Shown: positions 8,192 to 15,835, counted from the stretch's first letter. The stretch is 33,111 nt of DNA from Pseudomonadota bacterium (GCA_023412805.1 JAEZRM010000083.1:1-33111); one strand, 5' to 3'. Made by a program: numbers and translations. Notes: generated from the letters alone by a model not told the origin.

Positions 8192-8232
8192 GAAATTCGT
8201 TCGGCACCAAGCCGCCAGGCAAGGCGAATTTC
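8192..8232 (-). repeat. Inverted repeat upstream of the pseudoknot element
   Basis: GAAATTCG (8192-8199) and CGAATTTC (8225-8232) form a perfect 8-bp inverted repeat. Inside it a smaller CGGC-ACCAA-GCCG hairpin occupies 8202-8214. It lies between the ketosynthase terminator and the pseudoknot element, where the SDR promoter should be, so it could be an operator or part of the leader RNA. Confidence 0.45.
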
Positions 8233-8249
8233 TCGATCATCACACTCGT

Positions 8250-8287
8250 ACCAGAAACGAATACGGGCCACCCAGAAGGGCAGCCCG
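8250..8287 (-). terminator. Terminator of the ACP-ketosynthase transcript
   Basis: On the minus strand CGGGCTGCCC pairs with GGGTGGCCCG around a TTCT tetraloop. The 10-bp stem (8264-8287) has two G-U wobbles that exist only on the minus-strand RNA, and it is followed by a T-rich TATTCGTTT. It sits 36 bases past the ketosynthase stop codon and implies that the SDR gene has its own promoter. Confidence 0.6.
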
Positions 8288-8322
8288 CTTCGCAGTCAGG
8301 AGAGAATTCTCGCGTTCGTCGC

Positions 8323-9558
8323 TCAGGCCGGCGGCTTGCCGAAGATGAGCACCGCATTGAGGCCGCCGAAGGCGAAAGAATTCGACATGACGTGGTCGAC
8401 CTTGGCCGCGCGCCCGACGTTCGGGATGTAGTCGAGGTCGCACTTCGGATCGACCTCGTCGAGGTTGATCGTGGGGGGCAGCCAGCCATCCTGCATCGCC
8501 TTGATGCTGGCAATGGCCTCGACCGCACCGCCGGCACCGAGAAGATGGCCGGTCATCGACTTGGTCGAGGAGATGGGCAGCTTATGGGCGTGCTCGCCGA
8601 AGACCATCTTGATGGCGTTGGTCTCGTTCACGTCGTTGAGCGCCGTGGCGGTACCGTGGGCATTGAGGTAGCCGATGTCCTCAGGCTTCAGGCCTGCATC
8701 GTCGAGCGCGATCTGCATGGCGCTCCGGGGGCCTTCGACATCCGGGTTGACCATATCCTTGCTGTCGGAGGACATGCCGACGCCCTCGAGCTCCGCAAGG
8801 ATCGTCGCGCCGCGGGCGCGGGCGTGCTCCAGGCTCTCGAGGATCAGGGTGCCGGCGCCCTCGCCGAGGACGGTGCCGTTGCGCTTCTTCGCGAAGGGGA
8901 AGCAGCCCTCGGGCGAGAGGACGCGCATGGCCTGCCACGTGCGCATGGAGCCGAACGTGACGACGGCTTCGGATGCGCCGGTAACCGCAACATCGACGAG
9001 GCCGTTGCGGATGTAGTCGGCGCCGAGTGCAATTGCGTGCGTTGCGGTGGAGCAGGCCGAGCAGGTAGCGAACGTCGGGCCCTTGATGCCGTATTCGATG
9101 CCGACATGCGCCGAAGCCGACGAGCCGATGATGCGCAGCAGCGTCAGTGGGTTCGTCGCCTTCTTACCCTTCACGAAGAGGTCGTGATAGGCGGTCTCGA
9201 TGGTATTGAAACCACCGGCACCTGAGCCGAATATGCAGGCTGCACGATAGGGATCGGCGAGGGGCGCCTGCAGGCCTGACTGCTTCCAAGCCTCTTCGGC
9301 CGAGCGGCCGGCAAACCAGGAGTAGCGGTCGCCGTACTGGATCTTCCGACTCGTGACGTGCTTGGCCGGATCGAAGCCTTTGATCTCGGCAGCGATGTGG
9401 ATATAGAGATCCTGAAGCTCGAAGCTCTCGATCGGACCGACGCCGCAGCGCCCTTCCCGCATCGACGACCACGTTTCGCGTACGTCGAGGCCGATCGGGG
9501 TGACGGCGCCGACGCCTGTTACGACAACGCGGCGACGCTCGCCCTTAGACTGTGTCAT
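8323..9558 (-). CDS. Beta-ketoacyl-ACP synthase, FabF/NodE-like
   Basis: A 411-residue condensing enzyme of the KAS II (FabF) fold. It extends an acyl chain on an acyl carrier protein by two carbons from malonyl-ACP with loss of CO2. The Cys-His-His triad is intact: C169 in SACSTATHAI, H301 in NAHGTATALND and H338 in TKSMTGHLLGAGG. By memory of the family it is closer to NodE-type synthases, with GFNTIETAYHDLF and VLGEGAGTLILESLEHARARGATILAE at equivalent places, than to housekeeping FabF. I chose the ATG at 9558; an in-frame TTG at 9567 is less likely. An AGGAAG box lies about 11 bases upstream. A dedicated ACP gene precedes it by 65 bases, so the pair probably builds a specialised fatty acyl chain. 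Confidence 0.9.
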   Translation of the reverse strand: MTQSKGERRRVVVTGVGAVTPIGLDVRETWSSMREGRCGVGPIESFELQDLYIHIAAEIKGFDPAKHVTSRKIQYGDRYSWFAGRSAEEAWKQSGLQAPLADPYRAACIFGSGAGGFNTIETAYHDLFVKGKKATNPLTLLRIIGSSASAHVGIEYGIKGPTFATCSACSTATHAIALGADYIRNGLVDVAVTGASEAVVTFGSMRTWQAMRVLSPEGCFPFAKKRNGTVLGEGAGTLILESLEHARARGATILAELEGVGMSSDSKDMVNPDVEGPRSAMQIALDDAGLKPEDIGYLNAHGTATALNDVNETNAIKMVFGEHAHKLPISSTKSMTGHLLGAGGAVEAIASIKAMQDGWLPPTINLDEVDPKCDLDYIPNVGRAAKVDHVMSNSFAFGGLNAVLIFGKPPA

Positions 9559-9623
9559 GGGACGCAATACTTCCTATTGGCGACCGGAACTTTCCGGCTC
9601 GCGTGGAGATCGTCTTCGCTGGG

Positions 9624-9890
9624 TTACGCCTTGGCGGGCGCGCCCGAACCCTCCAGCAGGGCCTTCACGCGATCCACTACCGAGCCGACGGTCTTGAAGT
9701 CTTCAACTTCTTCGTTGGCGTTGTAGGGGATCTGGATGCCGAAAGAATCCTCGATGTCGAAAACGATCATTGCAAGATCGAGAGACTCGATTTTCAGGTC
9801 AGTCAGCGCAGTCGTGAGCCCGATGTCGTCTCGTGGCTCCTTCATGTGCTTCTTGAGGATATCGATGATCTTGGTGGCAACGTCGTCCAT
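9624..9890 (-). CDS. Acyl carrier protein (specialised, NodF/RkpF-like)
   Basis: An 88-residue acyl carrier protein. Serine 36, in LKIESLDLAM, is the expected 4'-phosphopantetheine attachment site, though the usual D-S-L reads E-S-L. The rest follows the four-helix ACP pattern: an acidic helix II (MIVFDIEDSFGIQIP) and a final helix in TVGSVVDRVKALLEG, with a short Ala/Pro tail. It is neither the typical housekeeping AcpP nor AcpXL; the YNANEE-DF-TVGSVV region recalls rhizobial NodF/RkpF-type carriers. The ATG at 9890 has a GGGAGAG box a few bases upstream. It is the first gene of the leftward unit and is followed by the NodE-like synthase, its likely partner. Confidence 0.9.
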   Translation of the reverse strand: MDDVATKIIDILKKHMKEPRDDIGLTTALTDLKIESLDLAMIVFDIEDSFGIQIPYNANEEVEDFKTVGSVVDRVKALLEGSGAPAKA

Positions 9891-10273
9891 ATCTCTCTCC
9901 CACCCCCAAGTACTCTGCGGGTACAGGTGCTGATGTCTCGGTTTAGCTACGGCAAAGCCCATCTGACCGCAAGTTGCGCCTGACATAACCGTTAACACTA
10001 TTCAAGTCCATACGGTCACGGACAGTTGTGCCCGGCGTCCGGCGGTCAGATCTTCAGATGCGTGTGCAGTACAACCATCAAGGCTGGCGCTCCGGAACAA
10101 AAGTGTTCAAAGTCGTTTACCGTGATCGCATAGGCTGCGCGAGCAGGCTCATCATTGGATGCGCGTCAAGCTCTCCGACGATGCATTCGCTCGCTGCGGC
10201 CGTAAAACTGGCGCCCGTGCGCGCCCCAAGCCTACCGTCCTAAATGGACGTGATTCAGGGAGGCATCAAGACC
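9891..10273. promoter_or_regulatory. Divergent control region between ACP and acyl-CoA ligase genes
   Basis: 383 bases without a credible gene, holding the promoters of both the leftward ACP-ketosynthase unit and the rightward ligase unit. Two short dyads are visible: CGCAAGTTGCG (9968-9978) and GAACA-AAAG-TGTTC at roughly 10096-10109. Either could be an operator. No strong sigma-70 pair could be assigned with confidence on either strand. Confidence 0.4.
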
Positions 10274-12013
10274 ATGTCTGCAGGCACGACAGCATCTGCG
10301 GGGGAGGCCGCGCCAGCTCACCTGAGCTATCCCTGGCTTGCGCACTACCCGGCTGGCGTGAACTGGCACCAGCAAATCGCCCCGGCACCCCTCTACCAGC
10401 TGCTCGAGCGTGCTGCTGAGCGGCATCCGTCGCGTATTTGCACGAACTTCCTGGGCCGGACAATCACCTATGGCGAGATGTCGCGCCTCGTGGACCGGGC
10501 CGCTGCCGGGCTCGCGGCCCTGGGCGTGACCAAGGGGACCAAAGTCGGCCTGTTCCTCCCCAACTCGCCGACGTTCATCGTCTTCTATTATGCGACGCTC
10601 AAGGCCGGTGGGACGGTCGTCAACTACAACCCCCTCTATACCGTCGAGGAACTGACCTTCCAGGTGAAGGACAGCGAGACCGATCTCATGGTCACGCTCG
10701 ACCTCAAGGTGCTTTTCGACAAGGTCGAGGCCTTGATGGCGGCGGGCACGCTGAAGCGGGCCATCGTCGCGCCGTTCCCCGCCCTCCTGCCGACTGCGAA
10801 GTCGGTCCTCTTCCGGCTCTTCAAGGGTAAGGAGCTCGCGAACGTGCGCGGCTCCAAGGTTGCCGGCTCGGTCATCTGGGAGGAGACGGTCCTAGCCAAC
10901 GATGGCCGCTTCCAGGCGCCGGCCATCGCGCCGACCGAGGACGTGGCCGTCCTCCAGTACACGGGCGGCACGACCGGCACGCCCAAGGGCGCCATGCTCA
11001 CGCATTCCGCCGTCTACACGAACGTGCTCCAGACGGCGGCCTGGGCGCCTGAGCTGGCCGAAGGCACCGAGCGCGTCATGGGGGCGCTGCCGTTCTTTCA
11101 TGTGTTCGCCATGACGGTGGTCATGAACTTCGCCATCGCCAAGGCGGCCGAGATTCTCATCATGCCGCGCTTCGTGCTCGATGATGCGATGAAGCTCATT
11201 GACAAAGGCAAGCCGACGGTCATGCCGGGCGTGCCGACCATGTTCAATGCCATCATGAACCACCCGAAGCTCAAGAGCTTCGACCTCTCGTCGCTGAAGT
11301 TCTGCCTGTCGGGCGGCGCGGCGCTGCCATTGGAGATCAAGCAGCGCTTCGAGCAGCTCACGGGCTGCAATCTCGTGGAGGGCTATGGGCTCAGCGAGGC
11401 CTCGCCGGTCGTCACGGCGAACCCGCTCGGCGGCCCGGTCAAGGAAGGTTCGATCGGCCAGCCCATTCCGCAGACGATCGTTTCGCTGCGCGCGCTCGAC
11501 GACCCGACCAAGGAGGTGCCGCGCGGCGAGAAGGGCGAGCTTTGCGTCAAGGGCCCGCAGGTCATGAAGGGCTACTGGAAGAAGCCGCAGGAGACGGCCG
11601 ACCAGTTCGTCGGCGATTTCCTGCGGACCGGCGACGTCGCGATCATGGACGAGCAGGGCTTCCTGTTCATCGTCGACCGCATCAAGGATCTCATCATCTG
11701 CTCAGGCTACAACGTGTACCCGCGCCGGATCGAGGAGGCGCTCTACGAGCACGAGGCCGTCGAGGAAGTGACCGTCATCGGCATTCCCGACGAGTATCGC
11801 GGCGAGGCACCCAAGGCGTTCGTCAAGCTGAAGGCCGGCGCCACCGCGACAGTCGCCGACCTTCAGAAGCACCTGGAGCCGAAACTCTCGCGCATCGAGC
11901 TTCCGTCGCAGATCGAAATCCGCCCGGCATTGCCGAAGACCATGATCGGCAAGCTCTCGAAGAAGGAGCTGGTCGCCGAGGAAGCCGCCAAGCGAACCAA
12001 GGCGAAGGGTTGA
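10274..12013 (+). CDS. Long-chain/dicarboxylic acyl-CoA ligase (FadD/PimA-like)
   Basis: A 579-residue AMP-forming acyl-CoA synthetase. It activates a carboxylic acid to its CoA thioester through an acyl-adenylate. The P-loop-like A3 motif YTGGTTGTPKGAMLTH lies near 229-244, the A5 region GYGLSEASPV near 371, and TGDVAIMDEQGFLFIVDR with the hinge and KDLIICSGYNVYP from about 452. The catalytic Lys is probably in TMIGKLSKKEL near the C-terminus. I chose the ATG at 10274 over 10244 because AGGGAGG (10257-10263) gives good Shine-Dalgarno spacing. It leads a rightward group with a thiolase, opposite the dehydrogenases and hydratase, so it likely feeds that beta-oxidation set. Acid chain length or dicarboxylate use is inference. 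Confidence 0.92.
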   Translation: MSAGTTASAGEAAPAHLSYPWLAHYPAGVNWHQQIAPAPLYQLLERAAERHPSRICTNFLGRTITYGEMSRLVDRAAAGLAALGVTKGTKVGLFLPNSPTFIVFYYATLKAGGTVVNYNPLYTVEELTFQVKDSETDLMVTLDLKVLFDKVEALMAAGTLKRAIVAPFPALLPTAKSVLFRLFKGKELANVRGSKVAGSVIWEETVLANDGRFQAPAIAPTEDVAVLQYTGGTTGTPKGAMLTHSAVYTNVLQTAAWAPELAEGTERVMGALPFFHVFAMTVVMNFAIAKAAEILIMPRFVLDDAMKLIDKGKPTVMPGVPTMFNAIMNHPKLKSFDLSSLKFCLSGGAALPLEIKQRFEQLTGCNLVEGYGLSEASPVVTANPLGGPVKEGSIGQPIPQTIVSLRALDDPTKEVPRGEKGELCVKGPQVMKGYWKKPQETADQFVGDFLRTGDVAIMDEQGFLFIVDRIKDLIICSGYNVYPRRIEEALYEHEAVEEVTVIGIPDEYRGEAPKAFVKLKAGATATVADLQKHLEPKLSRIELPSQIEIRPALPKTMIGKLSKKELVAEEAAKRTKAKG

Positions 12014-12090
12014 TGCCAGCCCTTGTGGCGACCGCACGCCATCGCTTAGGTTAATGGCAGCGATCAGTTTCAGGTGGGAAGAGCGAATTG

Positions 12091-12699
12091 ATGCGGACTT
12101 GGCGCACGTTGGCGCTGCTTTTGGCCATAGCGGCGGCGCTCGCCGTCACGGTATTCGATGCCAGCCCTGCGGATGCGCGGACACTGTGCGTCGGCAAGGA
12201 CTCCGTACTGCTCCGCTCCGGTCCCTCCTGGCGCGATAATCCGGTCGGCAGCCTGCCTGCCGGCTCATGCGGCATCCAGGTCGTTGGCCAGTGCATGTCC
12301 GGGTGGTGCCATGTCGAGTTGGGGCAGCGCCGTGGCTGGGTCGATGCGCGACAAGTGATCGTGCAGGAGGGTGGTGGCGGAGCCGCTACACCGAGGCGCG
12401 ACGAGCCGCCCGCGCCACGACTGGCCGCCCCGGCGCCGCCGCCTCGCCCTGCGCCTCCCGCCACGACTGGCGCCGCTCAGGATCGAGAAGGGCACTGCGT
12501 CATGGGGGTGCGACCGGGCGATACACTGCGCATCCGCAGTGGTCCCGGTGTCGACCATCGCGAGGTCGGCGGTATTCCGCCCAATGCCTGCGGGGTCGCC
12601 GTCGGTGGTCCGTGCCGGGGTTCATGGTGTCCCGTGACCTATCGCGGCATCCGCGGCTGGTCCAACGCAAGCTACCTCCGCCCGCCCTGGATGCGGTGA
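12091..12699 (+). CDS. Exported protein with two bacterial SH3 domains
   Basis: A 202-residue secreted or periplasmic protein. Residues 1-27 are a signal peptide (basic MRTWR, hydrophobic core, cleavage near ADA). Two SH3b repeats follow, at about 29-90 and 135-198, joined by an Ala/Pro-rich linker of some 40 residues. The repeats share the pattern C...LR.RSGP...VG..P...CG..V.G.C...WC.V....RGW..A..L. Each repeat has four cysteines in matching positions, so each probably carries two disulfides. SH3b domains often bind peptidoglycan or peptides at the cell surface; the ligand here is unknown. The ATG at 12091 has a GGGAAGAG box upstream. Its place between a CoA ligase and a thiolase has no obvious metabolic reason. 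Confidence 0.85.
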   Translation: MRTWRTLALLLAIAAALAVTVFDASPADARTLCVGKDSVLLRSGPSWRDNPVGSLPAGSCGIQVVGQCMSGWCHVELGQRRGWVDARQVIVQEGGGGAATPRRDEPPAPRLAAPAPPPRPAPPATTGAAQDREGHCVMGVRPGDTLRIRSGPGVDHREVGGIPPNACGVAVGGPCRGSWCPVTYRGIRGWSNASYLRPPWMR

Positions 12700-12722
12700 G
12701 TTGCCCGACGCCCACAGCGCGT

Positions 12723-12743
12723 GGTCGCTCCGAAGGAGCGGCC
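12723..12743 (+). repeat. Hairpin downstream of the SH3 protein gene
   Basis: CGCTCC-GAA-GGAGCG (12726-12740) with flanking GG...CC forms a strong stem 24 bases after the stop codon. No T-run follows, so it is not a standard intrinsic terminator. It could stabilise an mRNA 3' end or be part of a dispersed palindromic element. Confidence 0.4.
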
Positions 12744-12889
12744 AAGCAGCGCGCGACCGCGTGCCGGCGCGAGCGCCGCCCCCGCGGAGCCGATGAGCGA
12801 AGCGAATTTCGGCGTGAGCGGAATAGACACCGGGTGTATGCTGCGCACCAACACATCCCCACCTGATCCCGAGACATAAGGAGCCCCTG

Positions 12890-14086
12890 ATGGCCAATCC
12901 AACGAACGATCCCGTCGTCATCGTCGCGGGCACGCGCACGCCCATGGGCAGCTTCCAGGGCAGTCTGCAGGCCATGACCGCGCCCGAGCTTGGCGCTGCC
13001 GCGATCAAGGCCGCACTCGGACGCACTGGCATTGCGGCGGACGAGATCGCCGAGGTGCTCATGGGCTGCGTGCTGCCGGCCGGTCAGGGGCAAGCACCCG
13101 CGCGTCAGGCTGCGCGTTACGGCGGTCTGCCCGACAGCGTGCCCTGCACGACGGTGAACAAGATGTGCGGCTCGGGCATGAAGACCGTGATGATGGCCTA
13201 CGAGGCCCTGCACGCGCGCCCCAGGGATGTGATCATCGCCGGCGGGCTCGAGAGCATGACGAACACGCCGTACATCCTGCCGAAGATGCGCTCGGGCGCG
13301 CGCCTCGGCCACACGCAGGCCTATGACCATATGTTCATCGATGGTCTCGAGGATGCCTACGACAAGGGCCGCCTCATGGGCACCTATGCCGAGGATACCG
13401 CTCAGCACTATCAGTTCACGCGCGAGCAGCAGGATGCCTATGCCATCGAGAGCCTGCGCCGCGCCAAGGCCGCGAATGAGGACGGTTCATTCGCCAACGA
13501 GCTCGTCCCCGTCGCCGTGAAGTCGCGCAAGGGTACGGTCGAGGTGACCCGTGACGAGCAGCCCTTCACGGCCGATCCTTCGAAGATCCCGACCCTCAAG
13601 CCGGCCTTCCGCGATGGCGGCACGGTCACGCCCGCCAATTCCAGCTCGATCTCGGATGGTGGCGCCGCGCTCATTCTCATGCGCGAGAGCGAGGCCAGGC
13701 GCCGCAAGCTGCAGCCGCTCGCCCGCATCGTCGCCCAGGCGAGCCATGCGCAGGCGCCGGCCTGGTTCACCACGGCCCCGATCGGCGCCATGAAGAAGGT
13801 GCTCGAAGCGGCCGGCTGGGCCGCCAAGGACGTCGGCCTCTACGAGATCAACGAGGCGTTCGCGGTCGTGACCATGGCCGCCATGCGCGACCTCGACCTG
13901 CCGCACGACAAGGTCAACATTCACGGCGGTGCCTGTGCGCTCGGTCATCCGGTTGGCGCATCCGGCGCCCGCATCATCGTGACGCTGATCAACGCTATGG
14001 CCAAGCGCGGCGAGACCAAGGGTATTGCCTCGCTCTGCATTGGTGGCGGAGAAGCAACCGCAGTTGCTATCGAGCGCGTGAATTGA
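12890..14086 (+). CDS. Acetyl-CoA C-acyltransferase (thiolase, PimB-like)
   Basis: A 398-residue thiolase. It cleaves 3-ketoacyl-CoA with CoA, or condenses two acetyl-CoA, in the cytoplasm. The nucleophilic C93 lies in NKMCGSGMK, followed by the NEAFA motif, H353 in CALGHPVGASG and the second cysteine C383 in CIGGGEA. The triad is complete. The ATG at 12890 has an AAGGAG box at ideal distance. The stop codon overlaps the TTG start of the following SDR. It supplies the last step of the beta-oxidation spiral whose other enzymes lie upstream and across the divergent promoter. A biosynthetic acetoacetyl-CoA role cannot be excluded, but no PHB genes are visible nearby. Confidence 0.93.
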   Translation: MANPTNDPVVIVAGTRTPMGSFQGSLQAMTAPELGAAAIKAALGRTGIAADEIAEVLMGCVLPAGQGQAPARQAARYGGLPDSVPCTTVNKMCGSGMKTVMMAYEALHARPRDVIIAGGLESMTNTPYILPKMRSGARLGHTQAYDHMFIDGLEDAYDKGRLMGTYAEDTAQHYQFTREQQDAYAIESLRRAKAANEDGSFANELVPVAVKSRKGTVEVTRDEQPFTADPSKIPTLKPAFRDGGTVTPANSSSISDGGAALILMRESEARRRKLQPLARIVAQASHAQAPAWFTTAPIGAMKKVLEAAGWAAKDVGLYEINEAFAVVTMAAMRDLDLPHDKVNIHGGACALGHPVGASGARIIVTLINAMAKRGETKGIASLCIGGGEATAVAIERVN

Positions 14087-14901
14087 GCCTGGACACTCCC
14101 GGAAGCGCACCGGCGACGCGGCCCATGGTCGTGATCACGGGCGCCTCCGAGGGCATCGGCCGCGCCTTTGCGGAATACTACGCGGCGCGCGGGCGCGATC
14201 TCCTGCTGATCGCGCGCCGGCCCGAGCCGCTCGTGCGCTTGGCGGAGGAGCTCCGCGCCGCGCACGCGGTCCGGGCCGAGCCGCTCGCCCAGGATCTGAC
14301 GGCTCTCGATGCGCCCGGCGCGATCGACGATGTGCTCGCGGCGGCGGGCGCGCACTGTGAGCTGCTGGTCAACAACGCCGGCATCGGCCTCTCGGGCGCC
14401 TTTCATGATCTACCCTCGAAAGACATCGAGCGGCTGCTTGCGACCAACGCCGCGGCGCCGACCCGTCTCATGCACCATGTGCTCCCCGGCATGCGAGCGC
14501 GAGGTCGCGGCGGCATCATCAACCTCGCCTCGCTCGGCGCTTTTGCGCCCGGCCCCTATCAGGCGGCTTACTATGCGAGCCGTGCCTACATGCTCTCGTT
14601 ATCGGAGGCCGTAGCGGCAGAGGTCGCGCGGGACGGCGTGCGGATCACCGCCGTTGCACCAGGACCCGTGCGCACGCACTTTCACGATAAGATGGGCGCC
14701 GATCGGGATCTCTATCGCTGGCTGATCCCCTCACTGGCGCCGGAGACGGTCGTGAGTTGGGCAGTGACGGCCCACAATTTGGGCTTCCGCGTCGTCGTGC
14801 CCGGTTTCCTGAACAACATTCTGGCTCTATCTTTGCGACTCATGCCGCACCGAATTTCTGTGATCATCCAGGGCACTCTCTTCTATCCGCGCAACCGATG
14901 A
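14083..14901 (+). CDS. SDR-family protein with YxxxR in the active site
   Basis: A 272-residue short-chain dehydrogenase/reductase of the DltE/YqjQ-like group. It has TGASEGIG (19-26), LLIARR after strand 2 (basic, suggesting NADPH), the LLVNNAG motif (95-100) and the catalytic serine in INLASLG (S150). The YxxxK pair reads Y163-Y-A-S-R167, with Arg replacing the Lys, so the usual proton-relay residue is altered. The C-terminus is a hydrophobic/basic segment (FLNNILALSLRLMPHR) that may touch the membrane. The TTG start at 14083 overlaps the thiolase stop by four bases (TTGA), which favours translational coupling; an ATG at 14125 is the alternative and would trim only the first 14 residues. 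The amidotransferase gene starts 5 bases after its stop. Confidence 0.82.
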   Translation: MSLDTPGSAPATRPMVVITGASEGIGRAFAEYYAARGRDLLLIARRPEPLVRLAEELRAAHAVRAEPLAQDLTALDAPGAIDDVLAAAGAHCELLVNNAGIGLSGAFHDLPSKDIERLLATNAAAPTRLMHHVLPGMRARGRGGIINLASLGAFAPGPYQAAYYASRAYMLSLSEAVAAEVARDGVRITAVAPGPVRTHFHDKMGADRDLYRWLIPSLAPETVVSWAVTAHNLGFRVVVPGFLNNILALSLRLMPHRISVIIQGTLFYPRNR

Positions 14902-14905
14902 TGCG

Positions 14906-15688
14906 ATGATGCTCGACGCCGAACCGACCCGTGAAGCGCCGCTCCATGACCTTGGCATTGACACAGCCATTGTCCGGTCGACCGAGAAGAAGCCGGTCGT
15001 CATCGTCCTGCACATGCCGGGCGCCAAGCCCGGCCATGTCGGCCGATGGTTCGTCGAGAACGGGTATCCGCTGGACATCCGCCGGCCATTCGAAGGCGAT
15101 CCGCTGCCGACGACACTCGCGCATCACACGGGCGCCGTGATCTTCGGCGGCGCGCAGAGCGCAAACGACAACCTCGATTTCATCAAGCGCGAGATCGACT
15201 GGCTCGGCGTAGTATTGAAGGAGCAGAAGCCTTATCTCGGCATCTGCCTAGGCGCGCAGATGCTCGCGCACCATCTCGGTGCGCGCGTGGATTGCTGCAA
15301 TCATGGCCGCGTCGAGATCGGCTATCATCCGGTGCAGCAGATCGATCAGGGTCGCGTGCTCGGTGCGCTTCCGGAGCGCGTCTATCAGTGGCACCGGGAA
15401 GGTTTCGAGCTGCCGAGTGGGGCCGATCTGCTGGCGACGTCGGACGGCGCGTTCGCAAATCAAGCGTTCCTCTACGGGCCTGCGGCGCTCGGCGTTCAGT
15501 TCCATCCCGAGATCATGCACACGCAGATCAACAGCTGGTCGGGGTCGAACCCCGTGCGTCTGCTCATGCGCGGTGCGCACCATCGCCAGGATCAGCTCGC
15601 CGCGCATCTCGTTCATGCGCCGCGTGTGCATTCGTGGCTCGACCAGATGCTGCGCCGCTGGGTCGAGGGCCGCCTCGCGGCCGTCTGA
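14906..15688 (+). CDS. Class I glutamine amidotransferase-like protein
   Basis: A 260-residue protein with a complete class I (triad) glutaminase domain: nucleophile C114 in LGICLGAQML, then H200 and E202 in GVQFHPEIM, and a VIFGGAQSA segment (78-85) typical of GMP synthase-like amidotransferases. Such domains release ammonia from glutamine. No synthase domain is fused or adjacent, so the acceptor is unknown; stand-alone members include gamma-glutamyl hydrolase-like enzymes. The start is ATG 14906 (or 14909, directly following), 4 bases after the SDR stop, so it is coupled to that gene. The last 60 residues carry a family-typical helical tail. A strong terminator 110 bases later closes the unit. 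Confidence 0.85.
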   Translation: MMLDAEPTREAPLHDLGIDTAIVRSTEKKPVVIVLHMPGAKPGHVGRWFVENGYPLDIRRPFEGDPLPTTLAHHTGAVIFGGAQSANDNLDFIKREIDWLGVVLKEQKPYLGICLGAQMLAHHLGARVDCCNHGRVEIGYHPVQQIDQGRVLGALPERVYQWHREGFELPSGADLLATSDGAFANQAFLYGPAALGVQFHPEIMHTQINSWSGSNPVRLLMRGAHHRQDQLAAHLVHAPRVHSWLDQMLRRWVEGRLAAV

Positions 15689-15797
15689 GTTCTCCGCGTT
15701 TACCAAGTTCGCGACGTTCGCACATTCGTAACATCTGGCATGGCAATATGGCTTCAGCGCCGGATTTCAGGTGTTGCGTACTGGCGCCATAATTTCA

Positions 15798-15835
15798 GCG
15801 GAGCACGGCCGAGCCGTTGCTCCGCGATTTTATTT
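15798..15835 (+). terminator. Intrinsic terminator after the amidotransferase gene
   Basis: GCGGAGCA (15798-15805) pairs with TGCTCCGC (15818-15825). An inner CGGC/GCCG stem is capped by CGA, and GATTTTATTT follows. This is the clearest plus-strand terminator in the window and separates murE from the upstream metabolic genes. Confidence 0.85.

Noticed and set aside
8026..8271. N-terminal extension of the SDR to 8271
   Set aside because: The extension runs through the pseudoknot element and has no SDR-like sequence; the ATG at 8025 has a perfect AGGAGG.
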